Positions 1-7,183 of a stretch of 52,916 nucleotides of DNA are shown here, in pieces. Position numbers and translations under genes: made by a program. The notes below the pieces were generated by a model. It was not told the origin of the DNA. It saw only the letters and a list, made by a program, of their open reading frames with translations, and did no database searches. This DNA comes from CAXTTV01 sp964247295. GTDB lineage: Bacteria; Chloroflexota; Ktedonobacteria; Ktedonobacterales; Ktedonobacteraceae. Every line of letters begins with the position of its first letter. The stretch's first letter is position 1. The stretch covers positions 1 through 52,916 of the forward strand of contig CAXTTV010000011.1 of assembly GCA_964247295.1 (NCBI GenBank), written 5' to 3'.

Positions 1-1100
1 ATATTGTAGTTTACAATGATATCATTATCTTCCAGGCGCTTCGCCACCTCAACGCCACTCCCCCACTGCGCGACATTGACCGCGATCATATGACTCTTTG
101 TGTAGCCAAACTCACGAGCCTCAACCGGGGTGCCCAGCTCGTCCAGGCTCTGACCGAGGGCCTGGGCGTTGTGAACGATCTGCGCCGCATACCCCTGACC
201 GTGGCGCTGCATCTCACGGGTCGCGACCAGCAAGCCAGGCAGCGTATTCAGATGGTGGTTGCTTGAGGAGCCGGGGAAAACACCGCGATCGGCGGCGGGC
301 CAATACTTCTTTTCCCCCTCCTCATCAAGATTTCCAAGGATAACCCCGCGCTGAGGACCGGGGAAGGTTTTATGCGTGCTACCTGTCAGCCATGTCGCCC
401 CCTCTTGCAGTGGAGATTGGAACTGCCCACCGGCGATCAGGCCAAGCACATGGGCCCCGTCGTAGAGCAGGGGAATTCCTTTGGTCTTCGCGAAGGCAGC
501 AACCTCAGCAACTGGCTCGGGGAACAGGAACAGGCTTTTGCCCATAATCACAAGCTGCGGATTTACCTGATCGATCAACGCAATGGTTTTTTGAGCATCG
601 ATGTGGTAATGATCCTCGGTCAGGGGCAGATAATGCAGATTGACGGCGTTGGGCATGCTCATCTTTAATGACTGGCCGCGATTTTGAATACGCCGACCAA
701 AGACTCCGATCGCCGAATGGCTGATATGGCCGCCGGCATCGGTCGAGTTCGCGATTACCGTATCGCCACCGCGCAAAAAGGCCAGCGCGATCGCCGTATT
801 TGCCTGATTGCCGCTGATCGGGCGAACATCGGCCTGACGAGCTCCAAATAGCGCCTTGATCTCCTCAGAGGCCATATTCTCGATCTGGTCGATAAATTGT
901 GTCCCCTGATAGTAGCGGTTCACCTCTCCGGGACGGTTGGGATGGCCCTCGGCGTAGCGGCCCATAAAATCAGAGAGCTGCACGCGGCGCACCGCCTCGC
1001 TGGGGGTATTCTCACTCGCGATCAGATTAATTGTTTTAGTCTGCCGCCAGATATTAGCCCGCTCCAAAATAGTTTCAATATCATGAATATCTACCGTCAT
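1..1100 (-). CDS. glyA: Serine hydroxymethyltransferase, archaeal-like type, C-terminus beyond the window edge
   Basis: PLP enzyme that interconverts serine and glycine and loads a one-carbon unit on a folate-type carrier in the cytoplasm. About 366 residues are visible; the family usually has 415-430, so roughly the last 50-60 lie off the left edge. The start is ATG at 1098-1100, with GGAGGATC a few bases upstream. Visible marks are the N-terminal LIASEN motif, the YAEGHP segment, and the PLP-lysine motif GSTHKTFPGPQRG near residue 244. Bacterial GlyA normally has TTTTHK(T/S)LRGPRGG at that place; the form here resembles methanogen enzymes, whose carrier is a pterin. The family call is secure; the archaeal affinity is read from one motif and is less so. 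Confidence 0.9.
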   Translation of the reverse strand, partial: MTVDIHDIETILERANIWRQTKTINLIASENTPSEAVRRVQLSDFMGRYAEGHPNRPGEVNRYYQGTQFIDQIENMASEEIKALFGARQADVRPISGNQANTAIALAFLRGGDTVIANSTDAGGHISHSAIGVFGRRIQNRGQSLKMSMPNAVNLHYLPLTEDHYHIDAQKTIALIDQVNPQLVIMGKSLFLFPEPVAEVAAFAKTKGIPLLYDGAHVLGLIAGGQFQSPLQEGATWLTGSTHKTFPGPQRGVILGNLDEEGEKKYWPAADRGVFPGSSSNHHLNTLPGLLVATREMQRHGQGYAAQIVHNAQALGQSLDELGTPVEAREFGYTKSHMIAVNVAQWGSGVEVAKRLEDNDIIVNYN

Positions 1101-1201
1101 CTGCGATCCTCCAAAAAATAAAAGAGTTGTTGGGAACAATCCGCCCCGTCAGTATATCATGCGTAGGGAAACTGATCGCGACTACGTTAGGAAAGAGATT
1201 T

Positions 1202-1582
1202 CTAGAGAAAAAGGAAGTCGAATGAGGTAGATCGGGTCACGTGTGGACCCGTGGCTGGTGATAGCACCTCAACCACTAGAGATGAAAATTCAATATCGCC
1301 CCCATTATTCCCATCTTGAGCATCATGGGAGACAGAGACATCGGGATAATAGAAACGTGAACCCTGCAAACGCACCCGCACATCAGAGGTATATACCTTA
1401 CAGCCCCTCCCCCGCAAAGCTCCAATCAAGGTAAAAATGCTATTGCCCGCAATCTGTCCATGGACAGGCGAACCCCCAGCCATCATCCGAATACGACCAT
1501 CTGTAAACTCATACTTGTTTTTAGGATGCAGATCAACAATCTACCAGTACTCATCTTCGGTAATTGTATCCTCTTGATCCAT
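1202..1582 (-). pseudogene. Decayed Uma2-family (DUF820) nuclease gene
   Basis: Reading on the minus strand from ATG at 1580-1582 gives MDQEDTITEDEYW, then an in-frame TAG, then the usual Uma2 sequence: KYEFTDGRIRMMAGG, a VYTSDVRV segment, YYPDVSV, and VVEVLSPAT. Those are the landmarks of the PD-(D/E)xK-like Uma2 fold. After VLSPAT the sequence leaves the family and stops early, so the C-terminal third is missing or frameshifted. The intact relative at 3155-3736 shows what is lost. An internal ATG at 1484-1486 could still give a 94-residue fragment without the N-terminus, so function is unlikely. Confidence 0.8.
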
Positions 1583-1599
1583 CCCACACCGGCCTATAA

Positions 1600-1664
1600 A
1601 AAGAAAAATCCCGCGCGATAGATAGAAACTGTTACGTTATCTATCATACCTTATTCGCGGGATC
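1600..1664 (-). terminator. Rho-independent terminator after the NHL-repeat gene
   Basis: On the minus strand ATCCCGCG (1656-1663) pairs with CGCGGGAT (1608-1615), and an inner GATAGATA/TATCTATC stem (1617-1624 with 1638-1645) extends the hairpin across a bulge. It is followed by TTTTTCTTTTT on the minus strand. It lies 75 bases past the stop of the gene ending at 1739. Confidence 0.8.
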
Positions 1665-1738
1665 TCTACAGTTCATGACGATAGAAGGTGTAAGGACAAC
1701 GGCTCATAAAGACAACCTGTCCTCCATGGTCTTTGTGC

Positions 1739-2938
1739 TTACTTGCTCAAGCTATTGAGAGAATTAGTATTATCATCGGTGTAGAATACTTTAAGGTTAC
1801 CCTGAGCATCTGTTGTGGCAACCACACCGAAGAGGGCCGAATTATTGCCCTGACCGTCAACTACGAGCGGATCAACAGCTTTTGTACCAACAGCCATTCC
1901 TGTAGTAGGATTAATCTCAACCAGATTGTTGTCGTTAAGATTAACGACCAGGAAATCTCCGTTCAAAGGATTGAGGGCCAGGCCACCGGGATTATTTAGA
2001 GGCGTCCCAGTGAAAACAGCGGTGGGCTGAGCCACAGCTTGAAGCTTGCTACTATTAGCAAACGCCTCAATGCTATTATTCGCGGGATTGATTGTCACTA
2101 GAACATCTTTCAGAGTTTGATTGCCCACCTTCAGACTCTTCATCCAGTGCAAATCAATCTTCGAGACTTTACCTACAAGCGCATACTGGCCAATCTGCGT
2201 AACCTTGGCCTGGGCGGCTTGCCCATCTTGGGCCGCCATCAGATCCACGCGCAGAATTTTGCCATCAAATTTATTCGCAGTAAAGAAGGTTGCCAGTCCA
2301 GCATTGTCGGCATTACCTTTCCCAACTGTAATCCCCCAGGGAGCATTGAAAAGAGGATCTTTAATCGTCTGGGAAACAGTTCCATCTGGATTGAGAGCAA
2401 TAACATTGTTACCAGAAGAATTGGCTACCAGCAGCTTTTTGTTATTGAAAACCAAACCGGAAGGGCCAAGGATACCATCTCCGTTGCCAGGCATGGCATT
2501 AAACACTGTACCTTTTCCCTGTTTCCCCTGCGGGAATTTAACAATGGTAATTCCTTTTGTGTCATTACCAATATTCGAGACAAGGACATCCCCTTTTTTT
2601 AGATTAGGTCCTAGATTCGCGGGAGCAATCGCAATCTTATAAGGATCGGGATTAGCGGTAATCGCATTGCCATTGGCATCGAGAATATCGGTCGTACTGC
2701 CAACCTGGGTAATCGTTTGGAGCCCCGCAATGGTCTTAATAGGCGCAGCAGCTTGGGCCTGGGGCGCGGCGGCATGCGAGGAAATCAATTTCTGAGATGC
2801 GAACACACCTCCAATAAGCAGTGCAATGGCAAGAAACACACCACCGCCAATCAATACACCTTTCAGGCGTTGATCTCTCTGGCGACGATTATATGATGAG
2901 CGTGATGCACCCTGCAACCCGGATAGGTCTGATCTCAC
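1739..2938 (-). CDS. Membrane-anchored NHL/beta-propeller repeat protein
   Basis: 399 residues from a GTG start at 2936-2938, chosen because GGAAGG sits about nine bases upstream. An in-frame GTG at 3019 would add 27 residues but has no ribosome-binding site and abuts an inverted repeat. A basic N-terminus is followed by one hydrophobic segment (LIGGGVFLAIALLIGGVFA, about residues 29-47), so the rest is probably extracytoplasmic. The outside part carries repeated blocks of the type GPSGLVFNNKKLLVANS, APWGITVGKG, and NPGGLALNPLNGDFLVVN, typical of NHL or SMP-30-like propellers. No catalytic residues could be assigned. It probably binds a ligand or partner at the cell surface. It stands as a single gene with its own terminator. 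Confidence 0.7.
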   Translation of the reverse strand: MRSDLSGLQGASRSSYNRRQRDQRLKGVLIGGGVFLAIALLIGGVFASQKLISSHAAAPQAQAAAPIKTIAGLQTITQVGSTTDILDANGNAITANPDPYKIAIAPANLGPNLKKGDVLVSNIGNDTKGITIVKFPQGKQGKGTVFNAMPGNGDGILGPSGLVFNNKKLLVANSSGNNVIALNPDGTVSQTIKDPLFNAPWGITVGKGNADNAGLATFFTANKFDGKILRVDLMAAQDGQAAQAKVTQIGQYALVGKVSKIDLHWMKSLKVGNQTLKDVLVTINPANNSIEAFANSSKLQAVAQPTAVFTGTPLNNPGGLALNPLNGDFLVVNLNDNNLVEINPTTGMAVGTKAVDPLVVDGQGNNSALFGVVATTDAQGNLKVFYTDDNTNSLNSLSK

Positions 2939-3020
2939 GTTTCTTTTCCTTCCATGAATAGAAATGTTTGGTGAAGCAAAAACATACAGATGACGTAAAG
3001 TTTCCCTGAAAGTAGGCACG

Positions 3021-3070
3021 TGCTAGGTATAGATATTTTTCAGTAGGACTAAAAATATCTATACCTAGCA
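3021..3070. repeat. Perfect 20-bp inverted repeat with 10-base loop
   Basis: The left arm (3021-3040) begins TGCTAGGTATAG and ends in T5; the right arm (3051-3070) is its exact reverse complement. The loop is CAGTAGGACT. It is AT-rich, has no T-run of its own, and lies 83 bases upstream of the GTG start of the NHL-repeat gene. It could be a 5'-leader hairpin, a dyad operator or a remnant of a small mobile repeat. Confidence 0.85.
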
Positions 3071-3100
3071 ATAAAAAATGGGAAGTTAAGCCACAGAGGG

Positions 3101-3147
3101 CAAAAAAAGAGGGCCCCTGGACATTATTCCAGAAGACCCTCCCTCTT
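3101..3147 (-). terminator. Rho-independent terminator of the Uma2 gene
   Basis: On the minus strand AGAGGG (3141-3146) pairs with CCCTCT (3109-3114) and an inner CTGGA/TCCAG stem closes the loop. A run of seven T follows (3102-3108). It begins eight bases past the stop codon at 3155. Confidence 0.85.
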
Positions 3148-3154
3148 TGGATTT

Positions 3155-3736
3155 CTATTTGTTCTCTTCTAACTCAAGATGGACCTTGCGGTACATATCC
3201 TTAAGTGGTATATCAACCCCGACGCTGCTTAAATTCACTACATCCTCAGGACTGGTATAACGATTATTCTCCCAGGTAGACAAACCTATTCGATGGTGGT
3301 GCTCAACATAACGGCGGCGTGAGTCCACATAGATAATATCCTGGATCGTTGGAAAATCTTGATAAGCCAGCAGCTTCGTCACTCGATCCGTTTTCTCCGT
3401 TGTAGGAGAAAGCACCTCAACAATCACCGTTGGTGACTCAAGGCCCTCTTTATTAGACCAATCTCGGGGATCGCATGAGACCGATACATCAGGGTAATAG
3501 CGTCGGCTTTCTCCTAGAAGAACAGCCACATCCGAGCTATAAGTATTGCACTCAGAATTCAGCAGGCCACCAGCCAGCACATATCCAATATTGACCGTGA
3601 TCTGCCCATGAGCAGGAGTCCCACCCGTCATCATACGGATAGAACCATCCTCGTACTCAAACTTCCGCTCGGGATTCGTCCTGACAACCTCCAGATATTC
3701 CGCAAGCGTATGGGTCATCACATCCGGTTCAAACAT
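3155..3736 (-). CDS. Uma2-family endonuclease
   Basis: 193 residues from ATG at 3734-3736, preceded by GAGGAATGTGGG; an in-frame upstream start at 3817 lacks a site. Family landmarks run in order: FEYEDGSIRMMTGGTPAHGQI (N-terminal glutamate and the MxGG loop), VAVLLGESRRYYPDVSVSCD, VIVEVLSPTTEKTDR (catalytic E within VEVLSP) and a late YVDSRRRYVEHH. The family is a PD-(D/E)xK nuclease fold widespread in cyanobacteria and Chloroflexota; its biological role is unknown. Length is normal. A dead relative lies at 1202-1582, so the two may come from an old local duplication. Confidence 0.85.
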   Translation of the reverse strand: MFEPDVMTHTLAEYLEVVRTNPERKFEYEDGSIRMMTGGTPAHGQITVNIGYVLAGGLLNSECNTYSSDVAVLLGESRRYYPDVSVSCDPRDWSNKEGLESPTVIVEVLSPTTEKTDRVTKLLAYQDFPTIQDIIYVDSRRRYVEHHHRIGLSTWENNRYTSPEDVVNLSSVGVDIPLKDMYRKVHLELEENK

Positions 3737-4195
3737 CCCACATTCCTCAACTTCCCTTGAGAAAAACACCCTTTTCAATACCCTCCTGTCGCCTCTATCA
3801 TATCCTATTTTGCCCATCCAGTCTATCCAAAAGTCTCATTCCCACGGCTATTTCATGCTCTGCTTAGCCGCCTTCGGCGGCGAGGAAGGGGAGGAGACGC
3901 CTCGCCTCCACCAACGATTGACACCCCTGGACTATGTAGCGTTGGTTGTGATGCAGTTCATCAGAACGAAAGGTGAGATCTAAAAAGCCTGTCTACTGCC
4001 ATCGTAAAACGATATGGTATACTTCCTCTTACCAGCAAGGATAGGTATACAGCTCCGCTCATCTTTTTTGTGCCGCAGGGCTATCCTATCCCCACTGCCA
4101 CTGTGGGTTTCAGGCGGTCAACGATGCTAATCCACGACCACCGTGGACTGGCATAGGCCACCTCTTGTATTTACGATCAGGAGGACACCCCTGCT
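3737..4195. other. Intergenic region before the EF-G-like gene, containing a repeat copy
   Basis: 459 bases without a convincing gene. It holds a degenerate copy of the dispersed repeat at 3851-3932. The leader of the EF-G-like gene ends in AGGAGG (about 4180), 11 bases before its ATG. No tRNA or riboswitch fold was recognised. Confidence 0.5.
3851..3932. repeat. Structured dispersed repeat, copy A
   Basis: Shares order and sequence with the element at 6846-7042: TTTCAT at the left, a GCG-GCGAGGA(A/G)GGGGAG core, and GATTGACACCCCTGGAC at the right. GCCGCC-TTC-GGCGGC (3867-3881) forms a perfect hairpin. The second hairpin seen in the other copy is decayed here. Confidence 0.6.
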
Positions 4196-6295
4196 ATGAA
4201 AGTCTTCAGGGCGGACCAGATCCGCAATGTCGCGCTGATCTCTCATGTTGGTTCCGGTAAAACTTCTCTTGTAGATGCTGCTCTCTATGATGCTGGCATG
4301 ACGACCCGCCAGGGTCGGGTCGATGATGGCTCTTCTCTCTCCGATTTCGATCCCGATGAGATTAAACGCCACATGTCTCTAAGTGTGAAAGTTCTTCCTC
4401 TCGAATGGAAAGAGACAAAGATTAATCTGATCGATACTCCTGGCTACCCCGATTTTGTTGGCGAGGTGCAGGCTGGCCTTCGCGTTGCCGATGCCGCTGT
4501 AATTGTGGTGACGGCTGAAAAAGGCGTTGAGGTCGGGACTGAGCTGGTCTGGCAGTATGCCGATGAACATCAACTCCCCCGCGTTGTTCTGGTGAATAAG
4601 CTGGATCGCGAGAATACAAGTTTTGAACGCGCTCTGGAGTCTCTACAATCACAGTTCGGCTCTCGCGTGGTTCCCCTCCAGATCCCTGTCGGCGAGCAAG
4701 CGGGCTTTAAGGGTGTGGTCGATCTGGTTTCGCGTAAGGCCTTTACGTTTGAAGCAGGCAATCAAGCCACAGAGATCCCTCTTCCAGGCGATCTAAAAGA
4801 CCAGGTGGAGTCCTATCGCGAACAATTGCTTGAGGTGGCGGTGGAGAGCGATGATGCGGTGATGGAGAAGTTTCTGGAGGGCCATGAGATATCCAATGAG
4901 GAGCTGATCTCGGTGATTAAGCTGGGAACGAAAACGGGGCAGGTGGTTCCAGTTCTCTGTGGCTCGGCTTCAAAGAACATCGGGGTGCAATCTCTCTTGG
5001 ATGCGAGTGTGGATTATCTGCCCAGTGCCGCTGAGGCTCTGCCAGAGGATGCGAAGGCCTTTGACAATCAACTTTCGCTGTTTGTCTTTAAGACTTCAGC
5101 CGCTCAGGTTGGGACCATCACGCACTTCCGTGTGTATAGCGGCACCCTCAAACCGGATAGCCGTGTTTTTAATCTTCAGGAGAAGACGGAGGAACGCTTC
5201 AGCCAGCTTCTGATCCCTCACGGCAAGACAACCGAGCCAACTAATGAGATCCCGGCTGGCGATATCGGATCAGTGGCGAAGCTGGCCCGCACCCATACAG
5301 GCGATACACTCTCCGAGAATAAAGATGCGACTCCTCTTGGACCTGTGCGGTTCCCCACTCCCTGCTTTACGGCGGCGATTATGGCGAAAAGCAATGCCGA
5401 TCTGGATAAGATGAGTAACGCGCTGGCTCGACTGGCGGAGGAGGATCGCACGGTGCGCGTCTCCCGCGATCCTGAGACGGGGGAGACATTAGTCTCTGGT
5501 ATGGGTGAAACCCACGTGCAGATCCTGGTTGAGAGTATGAAGCGCAAATATGGCGTTGATCTGGAGAGCCACGATCCCAAAATCTCGTATCGCGAGACGA
5601 TCCGCAAGAAGGCGAAGGCCCAGGGGAGACACAAGCGCCAGAGCGGCGGCCACGGACAGTTTGGGGATGTGTGGTTGGAGATAGAACCACTCCCACGTGA
5701 TGGAGAGCAAAACTTTGTTTTTGAGGATAAGATTGTCGGTGGTGTGGTCCCCAATCAATTTATTCCTGGCGTTGAGAAGGGTGTGCGCGAGTCTCTCAAG
5801 AAAGGTTTTGTCTCAGGCAATCCAATGGTTTATGTGAAGGTCGCGCTGGTAGATGGGAAATATCATCCCGTGGATTCTTCCGCCCAATCCTTCGAGGTCG
5901 CGGCCTCCCTGGGTATGCAGGAGGCGGTCCCACTCGCCAGCCCGGCTCTATTAGAACCGGTGATGACGGTGACAGTCAATATCCCTGAGTCCAATATGGG
6001 CGATGTCATGAGCGATATCAATACCAAACGCGGTCGCGTGCTCGGGATGAATTCGCTTGAGAATGGAATGCAGCAGATCGTTGCGAATGTTCCTCAAGCT
6101 GAGATGCTGCATTATGCCAGCGATCTGCGCTCCATTACCCAGGGACGCGGAAACTTTACAATGGAGTTTTTCCAGTACGAGGAGGTGCCCGCGAATATTC
6201 AACAGGATGTTATTGCTCATTCAGCAAGGTATTCTGAGAAGCACACCGAAAAACATACAGAGAAGCACACCGAAAAGCACGCGGAAAAACGGTAG
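4196..6295 (+). CDS. fusA: Elongation factor G-like translational GTPase
   Basis: 699 residues, the usual EF-G length. The P-loop is SHVGSGKTS (residues 16-24) instead of the canonical AHIDAGKTT, and the G3 and G4 motifs DTPGYPDF and NKLDRE are present (NKLD near residue 132). Domain IV has HKRQSGGHGQFGDV and domain V the usual VNIPESNMGDVMSDI and RGRVLGM blocks. The altered P-loop and shortened switch region point to the EF-G2/FusA2 branch rather than the main translocase, though both bind the ribosome. The last 20 residues are a charged EKHT tandem repeat that looks like a late addition. It is a single gene with its own hairpin terminator. Alternatives are a tetracycline-protection-type protein, less likely from the overall length and spacing. 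Confidence 0.85.
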   Translation: MKVFRADQIRNVALISHVGSGKTSLVDAALYDAGMTTRQGRVDDGSSLSDFDPDEIKRHMSLSVKVLPLEWKETKINLIDTPGYPDFVGEVQAGLRVADAAVIVVTAEKGVEVGTELVWQYADEHQLPRVVLVNKLDRENTSFERALESLQSQFGSRVVPLQIPVGEQAGFKGVVDLVSRKAFTFEAGNQATEIPLPGDLKDQVESYREQLLEVAVESDDAVMEKFLEGHEISNEELISVIKLGTKTGQVVPVLCGSASKNIGVQSLLDASVDYLPSAAEALPEDAKAFDNQLSLFVFKTSAAQVGTITHFRVYSGTLKPDSRVFNLQEKTEERFSQLLIPHGKTTEPTNEIPAGDIGSVAKLARTHTGDTLSENKDATPLGPVRFPTPCFTAAIMAKSNADLDKMSNALARLAEEDRTVRVSRDPETGETLVSGMGETHVQILVESMKRKYGVDLESHDPKISYRETIRKKAKAQGRHKRQSGGHGQFGDVWLEIEPLPRDGEQNFVFEDKIVGGVVPNQFIPGVEKGVRESLKKGFVSGNPMVYVKVALVDGKYHPVDSSAQSFEVAASLGMQEAVPLASPALLEPVMTVTVNIPESNMGDVMSDINTKRGRVLGMNSLENGMQQIVANVPQAEMLHYASDLRSITQGRGNFTMEFFQYEEVPANIQQDVIAHSARYSEKHTEKHTEKHTEKHAEKR

Positions 6296-6305
6296 CCTCT
6301 TGCTA

Positions 6306-6342
6306 GACAGATGGATGAATTTTCTCCATCCATCTGTCTTTA
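6306..6342 (+). terminator. Hairpin terminator of the EF-G-like gene
   Basis: GACAGATGGATG (6306-6317) pairs perfectly with CATCCATCTGTC (6327-6338) and is followed by a short TT-T run. It separates the EF-G-like gene from the convergent gene ending at 6340, whose stop codon begins at the foot of the stem. Confidence 0.75.
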
Positions 6343-6810
6343 TAAGGAGCCTCGGTTGTCCCTTCTCTCCGGACGCAAAGCCCCTCTTTGAGTGTCCTGA
6401 CCCTGCCTTTGAGATCCTCCTTGAGAAGTGTGCATCTGGCTCTGAGATCTATTCTGACCCTGAGATCCACGTTGCTGGTTTTGAGGCTTTCCTCCTCGAT
6501 TTCCCTGGGGAGTGCGTCCCTTACCATTTCCCGATTGGCTACCACTTCTTTTGTTTCCACCCTTTTCACGATCAAGAACGGCGCTGGCCTCACCCTCATA
6601 CCCATGCTGGACAAGCCATTTCCGCGCCTCTCCATGCAGATCTCTGAGATTGGAACTTGCGGCAATCATCATCCACATGGCAAACTCAGGATTAGCGGGC
6701 GTTCCCTCATCCCATTGCCCTTCCTGAATTAAAAATGCGCTTACTTGCTTCACATCAAGGGTGCGTAAGATGGTATCCAGGTGCTTGCGAAAGTCTGCGT
6801 ATTCGGTCAT
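6340..6810 (-). CDS. Small conserved-looking protein with basic Gly/Gln/Arg-rich tail
   Basis: 156 residues. I do not recognise the family. The first ~85 residues are compact and helical-looking (MTEYADFRKHLDTILRTL, then GTPANPEFAMWMMIAAS, and ARKWLVQHGYEGEA). The second half is low complexity: GNKRSGSQSGNGKGR, NQQRGSQGQNRSQSQ and similar, strongly basic and probably disordered, the kind of tail that binds nucleic acid. The start at 6808-6810 has AAGGA about a dozen bases upstream. Because the tail is compositionally biased, a function beyond possible RNA or DNA contact cannot be read from the sequence. Confidence 0.65.
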   Translation of the reverse strand: MTEYADFRKHLDTILRTLDVKQVSAFLIQEGQWDEGTPANPEFAMWMMIAASSNLRDLHGEARKWLVQHGYEGEASAVLDREKGGNKRSGSQSGNGKGRTPQGNRGGKPQNQQRGSQGQNRSQSQMHTSQGGSQRQGQDTQRGALRPERRDNRGSL

Positions 6811-6845
6811 CGTTCTACATTATCCTTGTCTATACGTATTTCACA

Positions 6846-7042
6846 GGCCTATTTCATTTTTTTCTTATGCCACCGACGCGGCGAGGAGGGGGAGAAGGTG
6901 AGCTGGGACGCCCAGCCTCCCAGGGGGGGGGGGGGCGCCAGGGCCCACGGCGGGCTCAAATAAAAAGAAAAAAAGAAGTAAATAAANNNNNNNNNNGCTG
7001 GGACGCCCAGCCTCCCACCAGGGGTTGACACCCCTGGACCCG
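6846..7042. repeat. Structured dispersed repeat, copies B and C around the assembly gap
   Basis: Left part (6846-6925) has TTTCAT, GCGGCGAGGAGGGGGAG and GCTGGGACGCCCAGC. The right part (6997-7040) again begins GCTGGGACGCCCAGC, a perfect GCTGGG-ACG-CCCAGC hairpin, then CCAGGGGT-TGAC-ACCCCTGG (7018-7037), a second perfect hairpin. The intervening stretch includes a run of 13 G and an A-rich tract and looks like low-quality contig end. The same GCTGGG block on both sides of the N-run suggests a collapsed tandem copy or an unmerged contig overlap. Confidence 0.65.
6987..6996. other. Assembly gap (10 N)
   Basis: Ten undetermined bases inside the repeat. True length of the missing piece is unknown; ten N is probably a placeholder. 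Confidence 0.98.
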
Positions 7043-7183
7043 CTTCTTTCTAAAATGAAAAGACCCTGAGTATTTCATTAAGTTCTTGACTTGCTAATTA
7101 AAAATCTGTACAATTCCAAACAGACCTATGCATATGTACGTTTCCATCCAGCACGCCTGCTTCAGGCGTACTAGAGGTATCTT

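Noticed and set aside
98..1121. Plus-strand open frames over the left edge
   Set aside because: They are antisense to the serine hydroxymethyltransferase gene, whose minus-strand product has clear motifs.
2117..2642. Two long plus-strand frames
   Set aside because: Antisense shadows of the NHL-repeat gene; their products have no recognisable domain.
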